Positions 7,320 through 16,234 of a DNA stretch of 32,461 bases are shown here, in pieces. The position numbers and the translations under genes are program-made. Source of the stretch: Vasconcelosia minhoensis LEGE 07310 (GTDB lineage Bacteria > Cyanobacteriota > Cyanobacteriia > Phormidesmidales > Phormidesmidaceae); assembly GCF_015207255.1 (NCBI RefSeq), contig NZ_JADEXG010000060.1, forward strand, positions 1-32,461. The letters are read 5' to 3'. How positions within the stretch are numbered: position 1 is the first letter of the stretch; every line of letters starts with the position of its first letter. The notes under the pieces are model-generated. The model made no database searches. It was not told the origin of the DNA and saw only the letters and a program-made list of their open reading frames with translations.

Positions 7320-7716
7320 ATGACTATGCAATCCTTAATCAGTAGCGACAAGCTTATTAGGTCTGATATTACTCGACAGTTATTTTTAGTGGACAGAAGA
7401 GGCATTAGCGCTGGGTTAATTTCAACAGGGTTTAACGCTTTTGGGGGAGTCGATATTGCTGCTAAGAACTGTGACTTACCAGAAAAAAATCCGTTTGGCA
7501 GAAAATTGCCAGTCAAAATTTTCCAAGATTTAGGAGAATCAGCATTCGCAACCGACGAAGGAAGGGGCGCATCCCAATTATGCAGATTTGGACTAGCCCT
7601 CATCCTCCAGCCCTTTCTCGCCGAGGAGAAGGGGAGCCGAAACTCGGCCAGAAATAGGTGCTAAAGTAGCAGGCCAAATAGCCTCAATTTTCCCAGATTC
7701 AGATTCGCTGGCTTAA
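7320..7716 (+). pseudogene. Decayed second subtilisin-like gene (N- and C-terminal ends only)
   Basis: The first roughly 90 codons resemble the gene at 5521: RGISAGLISTGFNAFGG matches the first-strand motif (again Thr at the Asp place), and FATDEGRGASQL matches the second motif. After codon 90 comes about 70 bases of unrelated GC-rich sequence, then the last codons of a subtilisin-like gene in another frame (GAKVAGQIASIFPDSDSLA, 7657-7716). Roughly 1 kb of the middle is missing. As it stands the frame ends in TAA at 7662-7664 after 114 codons. Confidence 0.8.
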
Positions 7717-7749
7717 CTACCCGACAAATGTTCAAAAAATATGCCGTTG
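7655..7749 (+). repeat. Direct repeat, copy B
   Basis: Partner of 6875-6963. It spans the end of the decayed subtilisin-like gene, the spacer and codons 1-7 of the C39 exporter. The spacer reads CTACCCGACAAATG here and CTACCCAACAAACG in copy A, so the exporter start codon ATG corresponds to ACG in copy A. Confidence 0.85.
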
Positions 7750-9932
7750 TCAGGCAGCAAAGCGAAGAAGACTGCGGCGCTGCTTGTCTGGCCACAATTG
7801 CCAAACACTACGGACGCCACCTTTCGCTGACCCGCAGCCGCGAAGCCGTCGGCACTGGCCAGCTGGGCACAACCCTCTTAGGCATCCGGCGTGGTGCCGA
7901 AGCGCTAGGCTTCCAGGCTCAATCTGGTAAAGTCACTCCCGAAGTATTCGATAATCTGTCTCAGATAGCGCTGCCTGCTATTATTCACTGGCGTGGCTAT
8001 CACTGGGTTGTTCTCTATGGCAAAAAGGGTCGCAAATATGTCATTGCCGACCCAGCCATGGGACTTCTATATCTCCACAAAGCCGAGTTAATAGAAAGTT
8101 GGGGAGATGGCATTACGCTACTGATAGAACCTAGCGGAGAAATCTTTGAAGAACAGGAAGAAGAGCCGAAAAAAGGGATAGGTCGATACTTCAAGCAAGC
8201 ACTGAACTATCGCACAACTGTTTTTCAGGCACTGCTCTACGCCCAGGTAATTGGCTTACTAGGACTCATCTACCCATTCTTTATTCAAATACTCACCGAC
8301 GACGTTCTTATTCGAGGAGACGCCCAGCTCCTCCGCACAGTTGCTCTTGGCGTCATGGCACTCCTCGCTGTCGATAGCGTCCTCAAGCTGATCGAATATA
8401 CTTTAGTCACCCACTTTGGTCAACAGCTTCAACTTCAGCTATCGCTAGAATTCGGCAACAAGCTTCTGCGCCTCCCCCTCGCTTACTACGAATCTCGTCG
8501 CAGCGGCGAAGTGCTCAGCCGGCTGGAAGATATTACTCGAATCAATGGCCTCGTTTCCAGCAGTATCATCCAGTTCCCTACTAAGCTGTCCATCGGCCTT
8601 GTCTCATTCGCATTCATGCTCGCCTATAGCCGCTCGCTCACCCTATTTTCGGTAGGTCTCTCGGTGATGATGACTCTTGCGGCCCTAATCTTCCTCCCTG
8701 CGCTCAACCAGCGAACCCGGAGGCTCCTAGCCTTAGATGCTGACAATCAGGGCATCCTGGTCGAAAACTTCAAAGGAGCCATGACCTTTAAATCAACAAC
8801 GGCAGAACCTCAGCTTTGGGCAGAGTTAGAAGCCCGCTTTGGCCGTGTCGCACTTCAGGAGTTTTGGCTCGCTCGACTAGGCATTGCCAACACCGTTTTT
8901 TCAGGCTTAATTTCCGGTGTAGGCGGTATCGCCCTGCTATGGTTCGGCAGCTCCCTCGTGATTTCTCAAGCGCTAACCATCGGCCAGCTTCTAGCCTTCA
9001 ACGCCATGAACGCGAATTTCATTGGGCTCATCGGTTTCATCGTCGGCTTTGCCGATGAATTCGCTAAAGTAAAAGCCTCGGCAGAACGCTTTGGTGAAGT
9101 CATGGGAGTGACTAACGAAATCCTAGATGACGTTCACAAGCCACAAGTCCAACTGCCCGCCGACGGGGATATTCAATGCACTCACCTCAACTTCTTTTAT
9201 GCAGGCCGAGTCGAGCTACTCAAAGACTTTTCTCTCACTATCCACGGCGGCGAAGTCACTGCCTTGATTGGTCGCTCAGGCTGTGGCAAAAGTACCCTCG
9301 TAAAAGTTATCGCTGGACTGCACAGCGCCCAGTCTGGAAATGTTCGCATCGGCAGCTACAACCAGTCAGATCTTTCCCTCAGCTGTCTGCGCGCTCAAAT
9401 TGGCTTAGTTCCTCAAGAAACTCATTTTTGGAGCCGCTCCATCCTCGAAAACTTTCTGCTGGGTGCACCCAATATCTCATTCGAGCAGATCGTGGCCGCC
9501 TGCAAAGTTGCCGAAGCCGATGAGTTTATTAGCCGTTTACCCAATAAGTATCAAACCGTCCTTGGCGAATTCGGCTCTAACCTCTCTGGCGGACAACGGC
9601 AACGGCTAGCGATTGCCCGCGCGATCTCCACCCATCCACCCATCCTCATTCTCGATGAAGCCACAGCCGGACTCGATCCCATCAGCGAAACCCAGCTCTT
9701 ACATCAGCTCTTAACCCATCGTCAGGGCAAAACAACCCTTCTCATTAGCCACCGGCCCAGCGTCGTTGAGCTAGCTGACAGAATTGTTTTGCTAAAGCAG
9801 GGACAGCTTCAGCTACAGGGCAAGCTCAGCGAACTCAGAGGCAAACCCGGCGACCATCAGCTTTTCCTGAATAAAACTCGCACTCAAGGAAACTCCGCAA
9901 GCTCGCGCTATGTTCAACCCTCACCCATCTAA
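7728..9932 (+). CDS. C39-peptidase ABC exporter (bacteriocin/double-glycine peptide maturation and export)
   Basis: 734 residues with three domains in order. The N-terminal C39 peptidase has Cys16 in EEDCGAACLATIAKHYG, His92 in YHWVVLYG and Asp108 in IADPAMG, a complete catalytic set. Transmembrane helices follow from about residue 160 to 430. The C-terminal ATPase has Walker A GRSGCGKST (about 514-522), signature LSGGQRQR (about 619) and Walker B ILILDEAT (about 638). Such proteins cut peptides after Gly-Gly and pump the core across the inner membrane, working with a HlyD adaptor. The adaptor gene overlaps its 3' end by 23 bases. It appears intact and is the natural partner of the precursor at 4197. 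Confidence 0.93.
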   Translation: MFKKYAVVRQQSEEDCGAACLATIAKHYGRHLSLTRSREAVGTGQLGTTLLGIRRGAEALGFQAQSGKVTPEVFDNLSQIALPAIIHWRGYHWVVLYGKKGRKYVIADPAMGLLYLHKAELIESWGDGITLLIEPSGEIFEEQEEEPKKGIGRYFKQALNYRTTVFQALLYAQVIGLLGLIYPFFIQILTDDVLIRGDAQLLRTVALGVMALLAVDSVLKLIEYTLVTHFGQQLQLQLSLEFGNKLLRLPLAYYESRRSGEVLSRLEDITRINGLVSSSIIQFPTKLSIGLVSFAFMLAYSRSLTLFSVGLSVMMTLAALIFLPALNQRTRRLLALDADNQGILVENFKGAMTFKSTTAEPQLWAELEARFGRVALQEFWLARLGIANTVFSGLISGVGGIALLWFGSSLVISQALTIGQLLAFNAMNANFIGLIGFIVGFADEFAKVKASAERFGEVMGVTNEILDDVHKPQVQLPADGDIQCTHLNFFYAGRVELLKDFSLTIHGGEVTALIGRSGCGKSTLVKVIAGLHSAQSGNVRIGSYNQSDLSLSCLRAQIGLVPQETHFWSRSILENFLLGAPNISFEQIVAACKVAEADEFISRLPNKYQTVLGEFGSNLSGGQRQRLAIARAISTHPPILILDEATAGLDPISETQLLHQLLTHRQGKTTLLISHRPSVVELADRIVLLKQGQLQLQGKLSELRGKPGDHQLFLNKTRTQGNSASSRYVQPSPI

Positions 9933-10911
9933 AAAGCTTCCTTCAATTCAAGACATCACAGCCCGTCGCGCGCTTCCTCCTATTAGCCCGTGGGTCTTAG
10001 GTGGAGGTTGGTTTATGGTCATGGTATTAGCTATTTCCGCCAGCTTGACCACGGTTGTAAAATACAAGACCATTGTCCGAGCTCCTATGACTATCCGGCC
10101 AGACGGCGAACTGAGACTGGTACAGTCACCCGTAGAAGGCAGCATTGTCAGCATAGCTGTTCAAGAAAATCAACAAGTCAGTAAAGGACAAACTATTGCA
10201 ACTCTAGATAGCTCCAAACTCAGGACCCAAAAAGAGCAGATCGAAGAAAGCATTTCCGAAACTCGAAAACAACTAGCGCAAATCAACGGCCAAATCGCCT
10301 TACTTGCCGATCAAATTGCGACAGAGAAAGCGCGAGTTAAGACGACTACCGCCATGGCAGAAGCAGAGCTGGCAGGCAGCCAGAGAAGCTACAGCAATTT
10401 GCAAGTAGCCACTTCAGCAGAAGTCAGAGAAGCCCAAGCTAATCTTCAGCTAGCTGAAGAAGAACTGATGAGCTATCAGCAGCTAGTAGAGCAGGGAGCG
10501 ATCGCTCAGCTAGAGCTAGCCCAAAAGCAAGCCGTTGTAGAATCAGCCAGCGCTCAGCTAGATAAGCTGACAGCAGCCCTAAATCCAACGAACGCCGACG
10601 TTACGGTCGCTCAAGAAAAAATTGCTCAAACCCGCACTCAAGGGACCGTTGCTGTTTCTCAGCTTATGCAAACGCAGTCCCAGCTTATGCAGCAGCGCTC
10701 GGAAATGAATGAAACTTTGAATAGTAACACTCATGAACTTGAACAGGTTACAAGAGACCTTATGCGCACAGAACTAAAAGCACCAATCGCTGGAACCATT
10801 CAGGCATTGAGTTTGCGTAACACCAACCAAGTTATTCAACCTGGCGAAACGGTTGCTAAAATTTTTCCAGACGGTGCTGAGCTGAAGGTACGGGCACTCG
10901 TACCAGGGTAA
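9910..10911 (+). pseudogene. HlyD-family periplasmic adaptor, truncated by insertion (N-terminal 333 residues)
   Basis: Residues 28-52 form the single membrane anchor. The first lipoyl half (GSIVSIAVQENQQVSKGQ) is at about 79-96, a long Gln/Glu/Ala-rich coiled coil runs from about 105 to 275, and the second lipoyl half is near 290-325 (LKAPIAGTIQALSLRNTNQV). This is the architecture of adaptors that bridge an ABC exporter to an outer-membrane channel. The frame ends in a TAA contributed by the left end of a 177-bp element inserted at 10903; the last roughly 110 residues continue after it. It overlaps the exporter gene by 23 bases, so translation was coupled. Without its C-terminal domain the adaptor is probably non-functional. 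Confidence 0.85.
10895..10902. repeat. Target-site duplication, left copy (CACTCGTA)
   Basis: Eight bases repeated at 11080-11087 on the other side of the miniature element. In the uninterrupted homologous HlyD copy near 25437 there is only one such site (CACTCGTG), which confirms a duplication on insertion. Confidence 0.85.
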
Positions 10912-11079
10912 GCGCAAGAATCAATAAAGACTACCTTATTGAGAAAAATGACTACTCCTATGTCAACAGGGCAAAGCTATTGAGAACGGCAAGTACGAAA
11001 AAATGGGGCTTCTAGTCACTTCCGCATCGCCCGAAAGCCAATGCACACTTTGGATACGATTTTCTTGCGCTTACCCTGG
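10903..11079 (+). mobile_element. 177-bp miniature inverted-repeat element (MITE-like), copy 1
   Basis: Bounded by perfect 18-base inverted repeats CCAGGGTAAGCGCAAGAA and its complement, flanked by an eight-base target duplication. It encodes no transposase, so it would have moved in trans. A second copy of the same length, about nine tenths identical and in the opposite orientation, lies at 24693-24869. The TAA in the left terminal repeat stops the HlyD frame. Parts of the interior read as open frame, so it may descend from a coding fragment. Confidence 0.9.
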
Positions 11080-11087
11080 CACTCGTA

Positions 11088-11414
11088 CCTACCGAAGAAA
11101 TCAGCAAAATAGGCGTGGATCAGCCTGTCAAATTGCGAATTTCGACCTGTCCATTCTCTCAGTTTGGTACATTGCCCGGCGTTGTTCGCACCATCTCACC
11201 CGACGCTACCTCTACACCAGAGAATGAAAATAGCGGTCAAGTAGCAGATGCTTTTTATAACGTTATGATTGAACCTCAAAGGTTAGCTTTGAAAGCAGGC
11301 GACAAAGAATGTCCTATTCAGTCAGGCATAAAAGGACGTGCCGAGATTATTTCCCGTGAAGAAACGATCTTCGATTTCATACTACGCAAAACCAGTTTGA
11401 TAATAAGCCCTTGA
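11088..11414 (+). pseudogene. HlyD adaptor, C-terminal remnant after the insertion
   Basis: Continues the interrupted adaptor: PTEEISKIGVDQPVKLR, then a beta-barrel-like stretch with ISTCPFSQFGTLPGVV, a FYNVMIEPQR segment and an RAEIISREETIFDFILRK tail, which is the membrane-proximal end of HlyD-type adaptors. It has no good start of its own. It matches 25445-25770 closely, so the joined product would be about 440 residues, a normal family length. Confidence 0.85.
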
Positions 11415-11498
11415 GCATTTGTTACTTTTGATACTCAAGCGACTAGCGTAATTTATTCTTCGTACCTACCGTGGTGCCTTACTTAACTAAGTAAATGA

Positions 11499-12353
11499 CT
11501 ATTGCAATGTGTCAGGTTGAGGCCTTAGTAAAGATGACCTAGCGCTGGGTAAATCAGCGAGGACGCGGTTCAGCTTGCCGCTGCGATAGCCTTCCAGGTC
11601 TAAGGTCACGTAGGCAAAGCCAAAATCGCGAAAGGCGGTCACGAGCGAATCCAGGTCGGTTTGGCTGACGAAGGCTTGAATCTCGTCCGGAGGCAGCTCG
11701 ATCCGGGCGGTGTCGCCGTCTGAGCGCACCCGCAGGGTTTTCCAGCCGCGCTGTCGCAGGTAGCGCTCGCTGCGTCCCACCCGCTGGAGTTTCTCAGCGG
11801 TAATCAGCTCGCCGTAGGGAAAGCGGGAGCTGAGGCAGGGCTGGGCGGGCTTATCCCACCAGGGCAGGCCAAGCTGCTTGGAGATTTCGCGCACCTCTAG
11901 CTTGGTGATGCCGACTTCGGCCAGGGGCGATCGCGCTCCCCGTTCCTGAGCGGCCTGAATGCCGGGCCGATAGTCTTGCAGGTCGTCGGCGTTCACCCCG
12001 TCAACGACGTAGGGATAGCCCTCGGCCAGGGCCAGCGGCTTCAGCGTATCGTGCAGCTCGCTCTTGCAGAAATAGCAGCGGTTAGTCGGGTTTGAGGTGT
12101 AGTTGGGGTTATCCATCTCGTGGGTCACCACTACCCGGTGAGCAATCCCAATCTCAGCCGCCTGGGTGCGGGCGTCCTCCAGCTCTTCAGGCAGCAGCGA
12201 AGGCGAATCGGCCGTCACCGCTAGGGCGCGATCGCCCAGCAGATCGTAGGCAACCTTGGCCACGAGCGTGCTGTCAATGCCGCCGGAATAGGCAATCAGC
12301 GCCCGGTCCATCGAGTGAAAAAGCGATTGAAGCTGGTGGAGTTTATTAGACAT
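11499..12353 (-). CDS. larE: LarE, ATP-dependent sacrificial sulfur transferase
   Basis: 284 residues. The PP-loop motif SGGIDST is at residues 23-29, for ATP activation. RCYFCK lies near residue 92, and the conserved Cys that donates its sulfur in the well-studied LarE family is in PAQPCLSSR. LarE builds the dithiolated nickel-pincer cofactor for lactate racemase and related enzymes, acting with LarB and LarC; neither is in this window. It lies 41 bases after fraE on the same strand, so it may be read through from the fra operon. A fragment of a diverged copy lies at 3473-3604 on the far side of island 1. Confidence 0.88.
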   Translation of the reverse strand: MSNKLHQLQSLFHSMDRALIAYSGGIDSTLVAKVAYDLLGDRALAVTADSPSLLPEELEDARTQAAEIGIAHRVVVTHEMDNPNYTSNPTNRCYFCKSELHDTLKPLALAEGYPYVVDGVNADDLQDYRPGIQAAQERGARSPLAEVGITKLEVREISKQLGLPWWDKPAQPCLSSRFPYGELITAEKLQRVGRSERYLRQRGWKTLRVRSDGDTARIELPPDEIQAFVSQTDLDSLVTAFRDFGFAYVTLDLEGYRSGKLNRVLADLPSARSSLLRPQPDTLQ

Positions 12354-12394
12354 AGTTCCAGGCTAGCCAATTTGGCCTATATTGACCAATTCGG

Positions 12395-13174
12395 CTAGAA
12401 CTGGCGTCTGGCAAACACCGTCACCGTGATCGTCAGCAGTAGCGCCGTGTAGATTAGGCCGTAGCAGGCATTGAGCAGCAGCTCCTGCTGGCTGGGCAGC
12501 AGCGTCAGCCCGTAGATGGCTTCGTTCTTGAGATTCAGCCGCTCTAGGTCGGGCAGAACCAGATATAGGGTATGGGCCAGCCGCTCAAAGCTAGCGCTCT
12601 TGGCCAGCTCACCAAACCGGACGATATCCTGGCTGAGGTGACCCACCAGCCAGACGGCAAAGGTCATCATCGTCGCCAGCAGCGAGCTGGTAAACACGCC
12701 GAAGAGCATCGCCACTGCAATCAGCAGCACCATTTCCAAGAACATAAAGAGCACCGCCAGCAGCACGCTCTCCAGCGGAAAGGGGATGCTTTTTAGCTTC
12801 AGCAGGGCGATAAAGACGGCAGACAGCGCCCCGATCAGCACCGCCATCACCGCCGAGAGACCCAGGTGCTTACCCAGAATGAACTCAAAGCGGCTGACCG
12901 GCTTGGCAATCAGCACTAGCACGGTTTTTTTCTCAATCTCCTTATTAATCAAGCCGGTACCGACGAAGATCGCCACCACCAGCGCCAGCAGGTTAATGCT
13001 GGCCAGCCCCACGTCCAGGATGATCTTATTTTCCGCTCCGGCGGCGACCTCGGGCAGCATCACCACGGCCAGTACCATCAGCAGGGCAAACAGGCCGATT
13101 AGGTAGAGGACGCGATCGCGAATCACCTCTAGAAAAACATTGCGGGCAATCACCCACATCCGCGAGATAAACAT
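12395..13174 (-). CDS. fraE: FraE, ABC-2-type membrane permease of the filament-integrity operon
   Basis: 259 residues with six hydrophobic segments: one at about 20-40, a pair around the KEIEKKTVLVLIAKPVSR loop (which is typical of ABC-2 permeases), and three more toward the C-terminus. In Anabaena, fraE follows fraC and fraD and encodes an ABC-type permease of about this size, needed for filament integrity and heterocyst maturation. Here it is third in the same order, 39 bases after fraD. No ATPase gene is adjacent. The fold is clear; the fraE name rests on size and gene order. Confidence 0.85.
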   Translation of the reverse strand: MFISRMWVIARNVFLEVIRDRVLYLIGLFALLMVLAVVMLPEVAAGAENKIILDVGLASINLLALVVAIFVGTGLINKEIEKKTVLVLIAKPVSRFEFILGKHLGLSAVMAVLIGALSAVFIALLKLKSIPFPLESVLLAVLFMFLEMVLLIAVAMLFGVFTSSLLATMMTFAVWLVGHLSQDIVRFGELAKSASFERLAHTLYLVLPDLERLNLKNEAIYGLTLLPSQQELLLNACYGLIYTALLLTITVTVFARRQF

Positions 13175-13213
13175 GGCTTGTTATCCTTAAATGCTCAGCG
13201 AGCCTATCATGCC

Positions 13214-14242
13214 CTAATCCACCGCGCTCGCATCGATCCACTGCGGCTCGGGTACGGCCGTATCGCACTGCACGATAGTGGTCTCATACTCGACCGGGGG
13301 CACCGCCGGGCTGCGGCCACTGGGGGACGGACGGCTGGGGGGAGCAGGGCGAGTCCGTCGCTGGGGCGTGAGCTGGCAGGATTTTTCTAGATAGTACCCA
13401 TTTTCACGCGCGACTGGCCCCCGCCAGTAGGCCCGAAAATTGAGCCGATAGCCGCCTGCAGCCCCGATCGGCGGCGGCGCGCCGAGTTTCCAGAACAGGC
13501 TCTCTTCAGGCGCATAGAGCGCAGCGCGCGGAATCTCGCGGGCAATATCGGCGACCTGCGCTTCACTATTCAGCAGCCAGCGCTCGGTGCGCGGCCAGGG
13601 AATGCCGTTGAGCTGCTGCTCCAGGGCATCGGCCGCGCTCTCGAGCAGCAGCACTCCCTGGGGAATCCGCTCAAAGTCGCTAGAGAAATCGTAGACAAAG
13701 GCGCTGCGGTCAAAATCATTGACCAGCAGGCTGGGATAGCGGCCAAACCACGACTGAACCTGAAAGTAAAACAGAATCCAGCTGGTGAGCAGCAGATTCA
13801 GCAGTAGAATCAGCACCAGCTCCTGCTGGACCTCTGGCTTCGGTCGCTTGAATTCCAAATCCCAGCGAAAAAAGCTCGGCAAAGCCCGAATTGCGGTCGA
13901 GATTAGCGGCCAGGCGGCCAGCGCCCAGCGTAGCCGCTCCGGCGGCCAGGGGTTAAACAGGAACAGGCACAGCACCGCGCCGGTAATCCAGGCGCTAATG
14001 GAAAAGCCAGCAACCCGCACCGGGTTTCGCCACAGCGCCCACCAGATTGCTGCGGTTAGAGAAATCCAGCTACAGGTGCTGAGGATATTGACCGTCAGTG
14101 TCGCCGCGTCGAGCACTTCAGCCAGGATAGCCATCAGCCAGGAGAAAATGCTCAGCAGCAGCAGCGTCTGCCAGGCAAAATACTGCGTCGGCGTGATTAA
14201 AATTCGGATTCGGTCGAGGGAATCGCGAAAGGCTTCGATCAT
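13214..14242 (-). CDS. fraD: FraD, septal-junction membrane protein
   Basis: About 342 residues from an ATG that shares the TGATG of the fraC stop, with GGAG just upstream; a GTG nine bases earlier is the alternative. Five hydrophobic helices fill the first 175 residues. A periplasmic-type C-terminal part follows, with a predicted amphipathic helix (LLESAADALEQQLNG) and a Pro/Arg-rich tail (about residues 300-325). Anabaena FraD has five helices and a large extracytoplasmic part, sits at the septa between cells and is needed for septal junctions and cell-to-cell exchange. The length and the position between fraC and fraE agree. Confidence 0.88.
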   Translation of the reverse strand: MIEAFRDSLDRIRILITPTQYFAWQTLLLLSIFSWLMAILAEVLDAATLTVNILSTCSWISLTAAIWWALWRNPVRVAGFSISAWITGAVLCLFLFNPWPPERLRWALAAWPLISTAIRALPSFFRWDLEFKRPKPEVQQELVLILLLNLLLTSWILFYFQVQSWFGRYPSLLVNDFDRSAFVYDFSSDFERIPQGVLLLESAADALEQQLNGIPWPRTERWLLNSEAQVADIAREIPRAALYAPEESLFWKLGAPPPIGAAGGYRLNFRAYWRGPVARENGYYLEKSCQLTPQRRTRPAPPSRPSPSGRSPAVPPVEYETTIVQCDTAVPEPQWIDASAVD

Positions 14243-14808
14243 CAGCTCCACTCCCTGGCGAACGTGCGCAGCAGCAGCAGCAGCAGCAGGGCCGAAAAGC
14301 TCAGCGCATTGGCCTGGAGGACGGCATTGGAAAAGCGGCCCATCGCCTGCTGCTGGTCGGTATTGCCGCTTCTGGCCCGGGCGTAGCGTTGGATCCGGGA
14401 CAGCCGCTCGGGCTGATTGGGAATCGTCCAGGTACCGGCCGTACGCATCATCAGCTCCAGCCCCTTGAGCTTGATTAGCAGGGTGACAAAAAAGGCGGTC
14501 AGCCCGCTGATCAGTACGATTGCCCCGACCCGAGTGGTCCAGCTGTTGAAGGTCAGCCGATCGAATAGCACATAGCTGATAATCTGCGCCTCTAGGGCAG
14601 GCGGGGCCAGCGGCTCTAGCAGCAAAAAGGCGAACCAGCCCACCACCGTCGCCGCCAGGTTAATCACGGTGGCATACTGCACGCTGTCTTTGAACCCCAG
14701 GTACAGTCGCTGCCGCAGCAGGCCCGCTTCGAGCGCGATCGCGACCAGCAAAAACAGGCCCTGAAAGACAATGGCCTTGAGTGGGAAGATGGGTTCAAGC
14801 TCTCCCAT
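14242..14808 (-). CDS. fraC: FraC, filament integrity protein
   Basis: 188 residues with three hydrophobic helices (about 8-28, 45-65, 92-112) and a last hydrophobic stretch near the C-terminus (SFSALLLLLLLRTFAREW). It matches the size and layout of Anabaena FraC, a septum-located protein that with FraD keeps filaments together and supports molecular exchange between cells. First gene of the run fraC-fraD-fraE; its stop overlaps the fraD start. The fraCDE set is strong evidence that the host forms filaments. Confidence 0.85.
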   Translation of the reverse strand: MGELEPIFPLKAIVFQGLFLLVAIALEAGLLRQRLYLGFKDSVQYATVINLAATVVGWFAFLLLEPLAPPALEAQIISYVLFDRLTFNSWTTRVGAIVLISGLTAFFVTLLIKLKGLELMMRTAGTWTIPNQPERLSRIQRYARARSGNTDQQQAMGRFSNAVLQANALSFSALLLLLLLRTFAREWS

Positions 14809-16201
<1,393 letters not shown>

Positions 16202-16234
16202 GTCACCCGATCGAGGCATTTTCCATCCCCTCCC

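Noticed and set aside
11003-11227. 74-codon frame across the miniature element into the HlyD remnant
   Set aside because: It crosses the insertion joint and is out of frame with HlyD; an artefact of the insertion.
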